Below are positions 41,722 to 50,298 of a stretch of DNA of 64,000 bases, piece after piece. The stretch spans positions 122,636 to 186,635 of the forward strand of contig NZ_JANHOF010000014.1 in the NCBI RefSeq assembly GCF_024498075.1, in the 5' to 3' direction. The stretch's first letter is position 1, and every line of letters begins with the position of its first letter. This stretch comes from Paenibacillus mendelii (GTDB taxonomy: Bacteria; Bacillota; Bacilli; Paenibacillales; Paenibacillaceae). Both the position numbers and the translations under genes were made by a program. The notes under the pieces were generated by a model. It saw only the letters and a list, made by a program, of their open reading frames with translations. It made no database searches and was not told where the DNA came from.

Positions 41722-42507
41722 TCAGCTATAGATGGACAGCCGCGGCACATAATCGGTAAAGCGGTACAGCTGAGCGGCCCGCTGGGAGTGGCGGTTCGAC
41801 AGCATGGGTTCGCCAGCTCTATTTCTTACTTCCTCTATAATACCTCTCCGGCTTTGCGTGGATGTAATTTTACGAATAAAATTACGTTCCTCGAAGTCCG
41901 GGACGACTGTCTGGAGAACCTGATACAGCTCGCTGATCGTAAATTCGACCGGCAGAAACGATTTGGCGATGGTCGTCGTCACCATCATCTCGCGAATTCT
42001 CGCAAGCGCATCCTGCAAGATGAGATTATGGTCGAATGCCAGCTCCATTGCGGCTGCCTCATCCATGGAGAACAAGCCGACCTCCGCCGCATCGCTCGCC
42101 GCTTCCCGGGACGACAGCTCCACTTCATTCACCAATGCGAAGAAAGCGTGCGAGATCATCCAGCCTCGCGGATCCCGATTCGGGGCGCTGTATGCATTGA
42201 AATATTCAATGTGGACGTTCTTCACACCGGTCTCCTCACACAGCTCGCGCTTCGCGCACTCGTGCACGGTTTCGGTTTCATTCGTAAACCCGCCTGGGAG
42301 TGCCCACCTGCCTTCAAACGGCCACCGCTTCCGCTTAATGAGCAGAACCTGCAGCTCCCGATGCGGCAGCGTTTTCTTCGCCTTGGCTCGGTCTGTCGAA
42401 GTAATGGTAAAGATGACAATATCGGTAGGCGCGCCATCCGGTGTCCGGTATTTACGTGCATTGTAATTCACTGATACATCGTCTTCTTGGTCTATATTTT
42501 CATTCAT
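41722..42507 (-). CDS. Nudix-domain protein with C-terminal winged helix (NrtR-like regulator)
   Basis: A 261-residue protein. Residues 1-155 form a Nudix domain with a complete box (GGFTNETETVHECAKRELCEETGV), and residues 165-255 form a winged-helix-like domain (FTISELYQVLQTVVPDFEERNFIRKI ... RFTDYVPRLSIYS). This two-domain form is the NrtR family, which regulates NAD synthesis genes with ADP-ribose as ligand. The intact Nudix box leaves an enzymatic role possible, for example ADP-ribose or NAD pyrophosphate hydrolysis. It leads the pncA-pncB operon, which supports the NrtR reading. A consensus promoter with a half-site overlapping the -10 lies upstream. Confidence 0.85.
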   Translation of the reverse strand: MNENIDQEDDVSVNYNARKYRTPDGAPTDIVIFTITSTDRAKAKKTLPHRELQVLLIKRKRWPFEGRWALPGGFTNETETVHECAKRELCEETGVKNVHIEYFNAYSAPNRDPRGWMISHAFFALVNEVELSSREAASDAAEVGLFSMDEAAAMELAFDHNLILQDALARIREMMVTTTIAKSFLPVEFTISELYQVLQTVVPDFEERNFIRKITSTQSRRGIIEEVRNRAGEPMLSNRHSQRAAQLYRFTDYVPRLSIYS

Positions 42508-42524
42508 GCTTTCACCTGAATTCT

Positions 42525-42576
42525 AATATTGTCGTTTTGATATTTTCATTATGACAAAATTGAAATCATATGTCAA
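42525..42576 (-). promoter_or_regulatory. promoter and putative operator of the Nudix-pncA-pncB operon
   Basis: On the minus strand a perfect TTGACA (42571-42576) is 17 bases from CATAAT (42548-42553). Two inverted half-sites of the form AT-TTGTC lie at about 42525-42533 and 42553-42560, the second overlapping the -10. This spacing would let a dimeric repressor block the promoter; that is inference. Confidence 0.6.
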
Positions 42577-42688
42577 CCTATTCCGTGCCATTATTTAATA
42601 TCATACCCATTTGGCAGGAACAAAGTATGCGCTTGAAGCCGGCAGCGTCGGGTTACCAACACATGTCCTCCTCTTGGTGCAGCACCAA
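42577..42688. other. spacer with nothing recognised
   Basis: About 110 bases between the operon promoter and the terminator of the DUF1904 gene. No gene, repeat or RNA seen. Confidence 0.4.
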
Positions 42689-42752
42689 AAAGACTGTCGT
42701 GCCTGCAGCAACCAGTTGGTGTACAACTGATCCACAGGCCCGACAGCCTGTT
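42689..42752 (-). terminator. terminator after the DUF1904 gene
   Basis: On the minus strand CTGTCGGGCCTG pairs with CAGGCACGACAG, an inner CAGTTG/CAACTG hairpin lies within, and CTTTTTGG follows. Confidence 0.75.
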
Positions 42753-42761
42753 GGGCTGCGC

Positions 42762-43094
42762 TTATTCACCGCAGGGTCGTCCATTGACATAGTACCCGTT
42801 CTCGCGGTATACCTTGAACGCCACCTCAACATCCTCCACACCTGCTGCTCGAATATGGCGGGTTATAGCCTCAGCCAACCGGTCGCGTACCGCTTGCCCG
42901 CGCTCGAACCAAGCTACTTCGATAAACGGATACGTATCTACTTGCCGGCCATCGAATACAGATACTGTCTGCAGCAGATCTATTGTAAAATTGTCCGTCC
43001 CGCATTCGCAAATCCCGGCAAGCTCATGTATAAGGGCACTGCTAATGCCTGCCATTTCATCAAATGCAATTCCTCTAACGTTTAATTGGGGCAT
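42762..43094 (-). CDS. DUF1904 family protein (tautomerase-like fold)
   Basis: A 110-residue protein beginning MPQLNVRGIAFDEMAGISSALIHELAGICECG, with FIEVAWFERGQAVRDRLAEAITRHIRAAGVEDVEVAF in the second half. This fits DUF1904, which resembles the tautomerase/MIF beta-alpha-beta fold with an N-terminal proline. Activity is not established. The ATG at 43094 lies ten bases after AGGAGG. It stands alone with its own terminator. Confidence 0.8.
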   Translation of the reverse strand: MPQLNVRGIAFDEMAGISSALIHELAGICECGTDNFTIDLLQTVSVFDGRQVDTYPFIEVAWFERGQAVRDRLAEAITRHIRAAGVEDVEVAFKVYRENGYYVNGRPCGE

Positions 43095-43350
43095 CTCGTG
43101 CCATCCTCCTCTTAGATCGATCTTCTTTATCCAGATTCCTGCATAGAAAAATTTCGCTGCGTTCATGATAAGAATAGTCAGCTTTGTCCCTTTCTTGGAC
43201 ATGCTTTCAGTGAAGCATATACACGTGGATTAGCCCCTTGATGATCCACCTACTATACCGCATTACCCCAGAAATATGGAATACCTTCGTTCCAGGCATT
43301 CCATAAGCCGTTGTGCTCTCTTCAGAACATCCGCCTGCTGCAATCCCTAG
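43095..43350. other. spacer before the DUF1904 gene
   Basis: About 250 bases that should hold the DUF1904 promoter. No convincing -35/-10 pair, repeat or small gene could be picked out. Confidence 0.35.
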
Positions 43351-43390
43351 ACAAAAGAACGAGCCCCCGATTAGGAGACCCGCTCTTTTA
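43351..43390 (-). terminator. terminator of the sugar-catabolism operon
   Basis: The minus strand shows a 13-base stem (AGAGCGGGTCTCC with GGGGGCTCGTTCT, several G-T pairs) and TTTTGT after it, about 90 bases past the DeoR stop. Confidence 0.7.
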
Positions 43391-43481
43391 GGACAAACCG
43401 GCTGGCCGAAACATCCCACTTGATAGCGCACGGGCACCGGAATAGACATATCCACGGCCCACAGCTCTGCGAGGGTGATGT

Positions 43482-44237
43482 TCAGCCTTCCAGAATCGCA
43501 ACCGAAGCTTCCCGGCACGCCTCCAGCAGCTCCGAATCAGGAAGCCGATCGGTGATGATCCGATCGGCCTTAGCTAGCTCTGCGAAGGAGACGAGTACAT
43601 TGGCACCGAATTTCGAATGGTCAATGACAATGTTAACCTCGGAGGCCTGACGAATCGCCAGCTTCTTGATTTCGGCCTCGTAGACATTCGAGTTGCTGAA
43701 GCCATGCAGTCCCGAGACGCCGGTTGCTCCAAGGAAGACGCGGTTGAACGCCATGGAAGCAATCGTCTCCGACGTGATCGGCCCAACCAGCGTAGAGGTC
43801 GATTCCAGAATCATGCCGCCTGCGACAATCGTCGGTATACGTTTATCCAGGAGCTCGCCCGCCACGTTCAGCGCATTGGTCACAACCGTGATACCAAGTC
43901 CGGGCTTCAAGGCCCGGGCTATCTGAAGCGTCGTTGTTCCCCCGTCGATAAACACGGACTCACCCGGCTCGATCAGCTCTGCCGCTTTACGGCCAATGCG
44001 GATTTTCTCATCGGTCATATAGTCGGCCCGGTCCTGCAGCGCCACATCCTTGCCTACCAGTATCGCACCGCCGAAGGTACGCCGGACAGCACCGGTTTGC
44101 TCCAGCTTCTCCAAATCGCGCCGGATCGTCATTTCAGTGACACTGAACAGCTCCTTCATCTCGATGACTTTAATCTCACCGTCCATCTTCAGCCGCTCCA
44201 TCATCTGCTGCTGTCTGGCATTCAACGCGATCGACAT
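43482..44237 (-). CDS. DeoR-family repressor of the sugar operon
   Basis: A 251-residue DeoR/GlpR regulator. The helix-turn-helix is IKVIEMKELFSVTEMTIRRDLEKLEQTGAVRRTFGGAI near residue 25. The C-terminal sugar-phosphate sensor has SVFIDGGTTTLQIARAL, NALNVAGELL, GATGVSGLHGFSNSNVYEAEIKK and VIDHSKFGANVL. The start at 44237 follows GGAG by eight bases. It is the last gene of a six-gene operon; the inverted repeat with TGTTTGT arms in front of the first gene is a plausible target. Confidence 0.9.
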   Translation of the reverse strand: MSIALNARQQQMMERLKMDGEIKVIEMKELFSVTEMTIRRDLEKLEQTGAVRRTFGGAILVGKDVALQDRADYMTDEKIRIGRKAAELIEPGESVFIDGGTTTLQIARALKPGLGITVVTNALNVAGELLDKRIPTIVAGGMILESTSTLVGPITSETIASMAFNRVFLGATGVSGLHGFSNSNVYEAEIKKLAIRQASEVNIVIDHSKFGANVLVSFAELAKADRIITDRLPDSELLEACREASVAILEG

Positions 44238-44292
44238 GCTAGGCACTCCGTTTCCGTTCGTTAATATAAACTTCTTCTATTATCGCTTTCCG

Positions 44293-45327
44293 TTATCCGA
44301 TGTTCAACTCCAAATCATAGCGGACCTGCTCCCCCGGCTGGAGCATGACCCGCAGACGGTCAGCCTCCTCCGGCGGAGCGCCGTCCATGCCGCAGTTCGC
44401 CGGCTCAATGCCGAGCACGTGAGCACCCTCCGCCGGCAGCTTCCACTGCACCAGCTGCGGAAGGGTATCCGTCCCCCAGCTGAGCGTCACATTCAACGGA
44501 ATATACCGCCCCCCGGCTTGCGGGAATTGAGGCTGCCGGATATTCGCAGAGACACGTTGTCTCAGTGCGTCCGGTTTATGATAATAGCAGCGCTCCAGAT
44601 AGCCGGCTGTCGGCTCCTGCCAGCGATCATAATCTTTGAGCGGGGTCTCCGCCTCGCGAGGCTGAACTGTTCCCGGAGGAAAGGTTAGCTCCGCGCTTTC
44701 GCTAAGCAGCGGGAATCCAAAGTTAAAGTGATACAGGATCATATGCGGACATGGCTCGAACCCGGCATTCTCCACCGTATCGGTTATCGTAATCCGATTC
44801 TCCCCCAGCCGGCTGCGAATTTCACGGCGCATACGGAGATGTCCTCCGAACAAGGCCGTTTCTTCCATTGTGCCGCTTATCCGCATGTCGTAATCGTCAC
44901 CGCTCCATTGCCCTTCTGCAGCTACCTGCCGCGCCGGTGTATGGTGAACGCGGCCATGAAGCCCGAATTGCCTTCCATCATGCTCTGCTGTCCAGCCGGC
45001 ATGCATCAGGCCGCAGGTCATCAGCAGACCGCCCGAGGCCGTCCTGAGCCAACCCGCTCCTTCCGGTTCATAGTACATCGGATGGATGTCGCCCCCTGCC
45101 GCCTGCCAGCTGATCGGCGTCCCGCCGAATTCAGCCAGCGAGAGATCGAGTCCCTTCGTCGGCGAGACCGTGTAGGAAAGTCCCGCACCCGTGCGGACTT
45201 GAATGATCTCCGTCCCCTTCTCCGGTCCTTCGGCACATTCAAACCGGCGGATGCCGCCGATTTGCTCCAGCTTGCCTATGTGCGCTTCCAGCTCACGCCG
45301 TGTCCATGATCGTCCATATAGCTCCAT
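44293..45327 (-). CDS. DUF4432 family protein (aldose 1-epimerase fold)
   Basis: A 344-residue protein of the galactose mutarotase-like superfamily. Visible are KGTEIIQVRTGAGLSYTVSPTKGLDL, CGLMHAGW, the likely catalytic histidine in GLHGRVHHTPARQ, and PHMILYHFNFGFPLL. In operons of this type the protein interconverts anomers of the incoming sugar. It lies between the isomerase and DeoR genes, spaced by 23 and about 55 bases. Confidence 0.85.
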   Translation of the reverse strand: MELYGRSWTRRELEAHIGKLEQIGGIRRFECAEGPEKGTEIIQVRTGAGLSYTVSPTKGLDLSLAEFGGTPISWQAAGGDIHPMYYEPEGAGWLRTASGGLLMTCGLMHAGWTAEHDGRQFGLHGRVHHTPARQVAAEGQWSGDDYDMRISGTMEETALFGGHLRMRREIRSRLGENRITITDTVENAGFEPCPHMILYHFNFGFPLLSESAELTFPPGTVQPREAETPLKDYDRWQEPTAGYLERCYYHKPDALRQRVSANIRQPQFPQAGGRYIPLNVTLSWGTDTLPQLVQWKLPAEGAHVLGIEPANCGMDGAPPEEADRLRVMLQPGEQVRYDLELNIG

Positions 45328-45350
45328 CGCTTCACCTTACCTCCTTCGCG

Positions 45351-45899
45351 CTAATCCTCGATAATAACAGGCATGCGTTCCACATTCGGATCGGTGAAGA
45401 TATCGAATTCATCCCGGCTTGTGCTGGAAAATTCCGATACGATCGCACCCTCTTCGCCAGCTTGAAACCAATGAAGTGTTCCTGGCTCAATCGTATACTG
45501 CTGACCCGGGTTAAGCTCGATCTCATGCATGGCGGTATAATAAGCTTCACTGCCGGCCGGAATACGCGCCTTAATTTGCGGCGCAGCTTCTCCCTCGACG
45601 TACAGGTACACCTTACCCCAACGGCAGCGGAACGTCTCCGTCTTGCCTGGATCGCTGCCAACCGGCGGGTGAAGATGCTCCGGACACGTTTGTCCTGGAA
45701 AGAGGACGAGCTCCTTAGCGCAATAACGATCGATGTTAATGTAGGTTATGAGTTCGAGTCCCTGCGTCTCCAAATCATTCAAACCGAATGATGCGACTTC
45801 AATCTGGGTTTGTTCCTCTGGCGTAAGTACGATTCCTGCTTGCTGGAACAGCTTGGCGGTACGCGCCTGTGCCTCCCGAACCTGACTACGTTTTAGCAT
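45351..45899 (-). CDS. D-lyxose/D-mannose isomerase-type cupin
   Basis: A 182-residue cupin of the D-lyxose ketol-isomerase family. The metal-binding histidines and glutamate appear in TCPEHLHPPVG and GKTETFRCRWGKVYLY, and the last histidine in EPGTLHWFQAGEEGAIVSEFSS. Members convert aldoses (lyxose, mannose) to ketoses (xylulose, fructose) with Mn2+. Within this operon it would supply the ketose for the PfkB kinase. The true sugar is unknown. Confidence 0.88.
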   Translation of the reverse strand: MLKRSQVREAQARTAKLFQQAGIVLTPEEQTQIEVASFGLNDLETQGLELITYINIDRYCAKELVLFPGQTCPEHLHPPVGSDPGKTETFRCRWGKVYLYVEGEAAPQIKARIPAGSEAYYTAMHEIELNPGQQYTIEPGTLHWFQAGEEGAIVSEFSSTSRDEFDIFTDPNVERMPVIIED

Positions 45900-45958
45900 G
45901 GTCTTCAGCCTCCCATTAGACTATGATCGCTTCATAACTATCGGCTTTACGCCGATGC

Positions 45959-47209
45959 TTAGGCGTATTGCGCGTCTCCCTGCCCGAGCCACACATGGAC
46001 CCCGCCAGCCTGCTTGCTGTCGGTGCCTGCAGCCGCAAGCTCGCGGAATTGCTCAAGCCCCTGCTTCGGCGGATGCTGCTTCCATCCCGCTTCAATTCGT
46101 GCCTGGACAGCGTCCCAGGGCAGCACGCCGCTTGTTGCATCCTGCTGCTCGACGTTGCAGGCCCCTACGCCTACCGCACTCACAAGCGCAGCCTCCGGCC
46201 GAAGCTGCTGCATCATACCGGACAGGAAGCCTGCGATCGTGCAATCTCCGGCTCCTGTCGTCCCGGCAACCTCCACCTTGAAGCATGGCGTATACATCTC
46301 CCGGTCCGTCCATGCCGCCGCATCGGCCGGCTGGTATCTACCCATGCTTTGGATCCGCTGCCGGTCCGCCGTCGTTCTCATATAAAGTCCGAATTCCCCC
46401 AGCTTGAGTACAACTACAGCAGCTCCCATATCCAGCAGCTCATCAGCAAGCTCACGAAGCAGCTCTCCATCCGCGTATGGAAGAAGATCGGCTGAGCCGT
46501 GCTCCGCTTGAAGACGATCCGACAGCTCCCGCTTCAGCATGAAGAGGACCTCCTCGAAGCTGGGGAGAAACACATCCACCTGAGGCAGCGTCCGCGCCAG
46601 AATGGCCCGCCAATCCGCCTGTCCTGCTGCTGAATCCGGATCCGGCTTCGCCAGGTCGAGCGAGGTGGTTGCGCCTGCCTTTTTCGCTTGCGACATCATG
46701 CGCTCGAGCTCGCGGCCTTCATCCGTATACATCCGCCGCATGAGGGGCGGATAGCCGAAGTGGAACAACCCCGCTTCGCGCAGGAGCTCCTCCTTCAAGT
46801 CGTCAGCACCGAAGGTATCGTTTGCGCCTGTGCAGTGGAGAAATATTCGGTCAATGCCTGGCGGACTGATGACGATCGTATACGAGCTCGCTTCGCCTGG
46901 CGCAACGATCATCCCTTCCGCAAGCGCAGCGTCCTGCTGGCGGACGATATCGATGATGGCGCTGCCAAACCAGTCATCCCCAACCTTCCCCATCAATTGG
47001 GTAGGGATCCCCAGCCGGTTCAAGGCCAGCCCCGTGTTCGAGACCGCACCTCCGGTCGATAATACGGCCGGACCGATATCCACCAGCTTGCCTGGAACCA
47101 ATATCGCTTCCACACCGGATTGCCGCTCATATAGAGTAGGGATCACATCCAAACAAATATGACCCCCGACGACGACCGGATACGGAAGCTGCTTGTGCTC
47201 TACAGCCAC
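45959..47209 (-). CDS. PfkB-family carbohydrate kinase
   Basis: A 416-residue ribokinase-family protein, somewhat longer than usual. N-terminal GGAVSNTGLALNRLG is PfkB motif 1, and GTTGAGDCTIAGFLSGMM near residue 320 is motif 2 with the catalytic aspartate. FLPSFEEVLFML and VVVLKLGEFGLYM lie between. It begins at the base after the Gfo/Idh stop, so is tightly coupled. Expected to phosphorylate a ketose before aldol cleavage. Confidence 0.9.
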   Translation of the reverse strand: MAVEHKQLPYPVVVGGHICLDVIPTLYERQSGVEAILVPGKLVDIGPAVLSTGGAVSNTGLALNRLGIPTQLMGKVGDDWFGSAIIDIVRQQDAALAEGMIVAPGEASSYTIVISPPGIDRIFLHCTGANDTFGADDLKEELLREAGLFHFGYPPLMRRMYTDEGRELERMMSQAKKAGATTSLDLAKPDPDSAAGQADWRAILARTLPQVDVFLPSFEEVLFMLKRELSDRLQAEHGSADLLPYADGELLRELADELLDMGAAVVVLKLGEFGLYMRTTADRQRIQSMGRYQPADAAAWTDREMYTPCFKVEVAGTTGAGDCTIAGFLSGMMQQLRPEAALVSAVGVGACNVEQQDATSGVLPWDAVQARIEAGWKQHPPKQGLEQFRELAAAGTDSKQAGGVHVWLGQGDAQYA

Positions 47210-47210
47210 C

Positions 47211-48383
47211 TTACTCCCCCCAATGAATGTTCACCGTTTGTCCTGTCCGTTTCGACTCAAGGGCCGCCGTGAATACGCGATGGCTCCCTTTGGCTTCCTC
47301 AGGCGTAGCGCAGCGGAAAGACTGCAGCATCTGTTCCCCATTGGCAAGCTCGTCGCAGAATGCCGCCCACATCTGCAGAATCGAATCCGAGAAGCCGAAT
47401 TCGAAAATGCCTCCCGTTATCGTGCCGTAAGCCGACTTGTATGGAACATCCGTTACATGCCATGCCTGTACACCGCCCGGCGTATAAGGCAGCGAAGCAA
47501 TTTGCTTCGGATTTTTTGTTGTAAACTCAGCCGACATCTCTGTCCCTTGAATGCGGATAAACCATGTGTTCGCATGGCCGGGAGCGATACGTTTCATCGA
47601 CAGGACCATCGGGAATGCCTGGTCACCCGTATCGACATCGCATGCGAGGATCGCATTGTCCCATGTCTCGCAGGGGACCATCTCCCCTTTGCCGTCCGGA
47701 CGTTCTTCGACGATCTTCGATAGCAGCGACCGTACGCTTTGCGGCTTCCAGCCGAAACGGAGCGGAAGATGCAGCACATGCATGCCCAGATCGCCCATGC
47801 AGCCGTATTCGCCGTTCGTGGCGATGCGGCGTTTCCAATTGATCGGTTTGTCCGGATCCAGATCGCTCGAGTGCCAGAAGCCCGCTTCCACCTCGATGAT
47901 TTTACCGAAGCGCCCCTCGCTCACCCACTTGGAGATTTGAAACGCGCCAGGGAAGAACGGAAACTCCGAGGAGCAGCGTACGATAACTTCCGGATGCTCA
48001 GCCATCGCTTGAATAATGGCTTCATTCGCTTCCTTGTCGATACCGAACGGCTTCTCGCCAAGCAGATGCTTGCCGGACCGGATAATATCAACGTAAATTT
48101 GCGCATGCAGGTTATGGGGTACCGCACAGTATACCGCATCGACATTCGAATCTGCCAGCAGTAGTTGATAATCGGTATAAACCTTCTCCACACTTGGCAC
48201 CGCTTGCTCGAACCAGGCAGTAGCGGCGGGATTCGCATCGCATACAGCCGTGATGCGAGGGATGAAGCCGACATCGGTAAGATGGCACCAGCGCGCAGCC
48301 GCGCTGGCGAATTCCTTGCCCATCAGACCGCAGCCGATCACGCCGAAGCGGATCACTTTCGTATTCGTCGCGGTTGCTGTCAT
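47211..48383 (-). CDS. Gfo/Idh/MocA-family NAD(P)-dependent oxidoreductase
   Basis: A 390-residue dehydrogenase. The Rossmann fingerprint FGVIGCGLMGKEFASAA is at the N-terminus, the EKP motif appears as LLGEKPFGIDKEAN near residue 120, and the C-terminal part has the GFO/IDH fold with MGDLGMHVLHLPLRFG. It overlaps the upstream aldolase by four bases. Such enzymes oxidise a sugar hydroxyl or reduce a keto sugar, which would let the operon admit an oxidised or epimeric substrate. Confidence 0.9.
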   Translation of the reverse strand: MTATATNTKVIRFGVIGCGLMGKEFASAAARWCHLTDVGFIPRITAVCDANPAATAWFEQAVPSVEKVYTDYQLLLADSNVDAVYCAVPHNLHAQIYVDIIRSGKHLLGEKPFGIDKEANEAIIQAMAEHPEVIVRCSSEFPFFPGAFQISKWVSEGRFGKIIEVEAGFWHSSDLDPDKPINWKRRIATNGEYGCMGDLGMHVLHLPLRFGWKPQSVRSLLSKIVEERPDGKGEMVPCETWDNAILACDVDTGDQAFPMVLSMKRIAPGHANTWFIRIQGTEMSAEFTTKNPKQIASLPYTPGGVQAWHVTDVPYKSAYGTITGGIFEFGFSDSILQMWAAFCDELANGEQMLQSFRCATPEEAKGSHRVFTAALESKRTGQTVNIHWGE

Positions 48384-49225
48384 TGCCCTTCACCATCCCC
48401 GCTCAATATCGCAAGCGCCTCATCTGCCGTGGCACCCTTATGGACGATCGCCATTAATGCGCTCGTCATGCGTGCCGGCTGTGGGTGCTGGATGACATTC
48501 CGTCCGTATACGATCCCTGCGGCACCCTGCTCCATCAGCTTCACCGTGCGGGTCATAATTTCTTCGTCAGATGCGCGGCCGCCGCCGCGTACCAGCACCG
48601 GCACGCCGGAGGCAATCTCGATGACGCGATGGTACTCATCCACATTGTCGCATGGATCGGCTTTAATCACGTCAGCGCCAAGCTCGGCAGCCTGACGGAC
48701 GAGCGGCATGATTTTTTGAATATCGCCATCGACCATGTAGCCGCCCTTTGCTTCGTTCGGCAGCATGACCAGCGGCTCCACCATCAATACCATCCCATAG
48801 CGTTCGCAAGCTGACTTGAGCTTCATCACATTCTTCACACATTGAAAATGCAGCTCAGGCTGGTTCGGCAGCAGAAGGAGATTGACACAGACGGCAACCG
48901 CATCCATACGAACCGCGTGTTCAATTGCCTCGTCGATGATTTCACTGAACAAGTAATTAGGAAGCTGGGATCCGTAGATATTGGCAGCGTCCGTACGCAG
49001 CACAAGCCCTGGCTTCTTACCAGGCAGCGCCTGCAGATGCTTCGCCTGTCCCAGACTAAGCTGAATACAGTCAGGGCTAGCATCCACAATCGTTTCAATA
49101 GCACGGTTCATATTCTCAATGCCGGATAAGAAGGAATATTCATTAAAAAAGCCATGATCAATCGCGACGTCGAAGCACTTGCCTTCCTTGCTAAACATTC
49201 GGTTCATTCTCGCATTTACTGCCAC
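48380..49225 (-). CDS. DeoC/LacD-type class I aldolase
   Basis: A 281-residue Schiff-base aldolase related to archaeal-type fructose-bisphosphate aldolase and LacD. Features are CFDVAIDHGFFNEYSF, AVCVNLLLLPNQPE, the Schiff-base lysine in GADVIKADPCDN near residue 190, and VPVLVRGGGRASDEE with GAAGIVYGRNVIQHPQP for the phosphate site. The GTG at 49223-49225 was chosen because AGGAG lies eight bases upstream; a GTG at 49234 overlaps that site. It is the first gene of the operon. Confidence 0.88.
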   Translation of the reverse strand: MAVNARMNRMFSKEGKCFDVAIDHGFFNEYSFLSGIENMNRAIETIVDASPDCIQLSLGQAKHLQALPGKKPGLVLRTDAANIYGSQLPNYLFSEIIDEAIEHAVRMDAVAVCVNLLLLPNQPELHFQCVKNVMKLKSACERYGMVLMVEPLVMLPNEAKGGYMVDGDIQKIMPLVRQAAELGADVIKADPCDNVDEYHRVIEIASGVPVLVRGGGRASDEEIMTRTVKLMEQGAAGIVYGRNVIQHPQPARMTSALMAIVHKGATADEALAILSGDGEGQ

Positions 49226-49253
49226 ATGAGACACTCCTTTGTATTTGTTTCAC

Positions 49254-49311
49254 ACAAACAATTAATGTTTGTTTATAACATCATACTACTGGAGTCCGAT
49301 GATTTTGTCTA
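49254..49311 (-). promoter_or_regulatory. operon promoter with flanking TGTTTGT repeats (DeoR operator candidate)
   Basis: On the minus strand TAGACA (49306-49311) is 17 bases from TAGTAT (49283-49288). Immediately downstream the perfect inverted repeat ACAAACA-ATTAA-TGTTTGT lies at 49254-49272, and a further ATGTTTGTTT copy lies upstream at 49317-49326. Repeats that bracket a promoter fit DeoR-type looping repression. Confidence 0.65.
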
Positions 49312-49451
49312 TAAAAATGTTTGTTTCAATCATGATTGAGACCTTATATCGAAAACTGAAGGATTCTTCTGTATCGGTTGATCGTGGCAACTATAGAATG
49401 ACTCTTGTATAACAGAGAAATTGCTATTCGAAATCACTCATCATGGATACC

Positions 49452-49468
49452 ATGTTCGAACCGAACAT
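49452..49468. repeat. short perfect palindrome in the mgtC-sugar operon spacer
   Basis: ATGTTCG and CGAACAT flank three bases. No gene or clear promoter adjoins it; the rest of 49330-49512 holds nothing recognised. Confidence 0.4.
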
Positions 49469-49512
49469 TACGGCCTATAATGCAGCATCAGCAAACGGCT
49501 GCAGTAGCAACC

Positions 49513-49542
49513 AAAAACGCCCTTCCGATTGGAAGGGCGTTT
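49513..49542 (-). terminator. terminator of the deoR-PHP-mgtC operon
   Basis: AAACGCCCTTCC and GGAAGGGCGTTT pair around a four-base loop, with T-rich sequence after it on the minus strand. Confidence 0.85.
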
Positions 49543-49560
49543 AGTTAGCGTTCTCATCAT

Positions 49561-50292
49561 TTATAAGCTGTCCCCGGCTGTTTCCAGGCCCAATACGCCG
49601 TCAATCGAGGAAAGAGCCATTAACGCCTCTTCGAAGCGCTTGGTCTTCTTCAGCTTCACGTGCATGCGGATCAGGAGAGGACTCGTATTATTGGATGAAT
49701 CCGCACCGTCTTCACTTTCAATAACCAGCTTGTCAATTTGAATGCCGAAGCTTTTCATCTTCACCACAATTTGGTTCAGACCCGCCGAACTGCGATGAAT
49801 TTTAAATAAAATTTCATGATGCTTCTTCGCGCGCGAGAATACTTTCTCCACCTTATTCAATAAGAACAAACTGATCACCACCAGTAAGGTTCCAATCGCG
49901 GCACCGTAATAAAAGCCGGCACCGACCGCAAGTCCAATCGAGGCAACGACCCATAATGAGGCCGCTGTCGTCAAACCGGATATGGTCAGTCCCGTTCTTA
50001 ATATCGTCCCTGCGCCGAGAAAGCCAATGCCGCTTATCACTTGTGCTGCCAGCCTTGCCGGGTCCATTCTTACATTCGGCTCTGCCGCAAACTCGGAGAA
50101 ACCGTACATCGACAACAGCACGATAATCGATGAACCCAGGCACACTAGGATATGCGTGCGGAAGCCTGCGGAGTGACCGCCAAGCTCCCGTTCAAGTCCG
50201 ATCAATCCGCCCAGCACAAGTGCGAGCACAAGACGGATCGTCATCTCGGTGTAGCTGATTTGCCATACCTCTGGGTTAAACGTTAGCTCCAT
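49561..50292 (-). CDS. MgtC/SapB family membrane protein
   Basis: A 243-residue protein. The first 145 residues contain four or five membrane helices with the family motifs LGGLIGLEREL, GFRTHILVCLGSSI, ISGIGFLGAGTI and GLTTAASLWVVASIGLAVGAG. The C-terminal 95 residues form a soluble ACT-like domain (ILFKIHRSSAGLNQIVVKMKSFGIQI). MgtC proteins affect magnesium/phosphate homeostasis and membrane ATPases; the role here is unknown. It starts six bases after the PHP gene, whose end provides its AAAGGGATGA ribosome site. Confidence 0.9.
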   Translation of the reverse strand: MELTFNPEVWQISYTEMTIRLVLALVLGGLIGLERELGGHSAGFRTHILVCLGSSIIVLLSMYGFSEFAAEPNVRMDPARLAAQVISGIGFLGAGTILRTGLTISGLTTAASLWVVASIGLAVGAGFYYGAAIGTLLVVISLFLLNKVEKVFSRAKKHHEILFKIHRSSAGLNQIVVKMKSFGIQIDKLVIESEDGADSSNNTSPLLIRMHVKLKKTKRFEEALMALSSIDGVLGLETAGDSL

Positions 50293-50298
50293 GCGTGG

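Noticed and set aside
43482..49225. Naming the sugar operon a sulfoquinovose (sulfo-EMP) pathway
   Set aside because: Isomerase, PfkB kinase and LacD-type aldolase fit, but there is no sulfoquinovosidase, sulfolactaldehyde enzyme or sulfonate exporter, and the isomerase is a lyxose-type cupin. Many other sugars fit as well.
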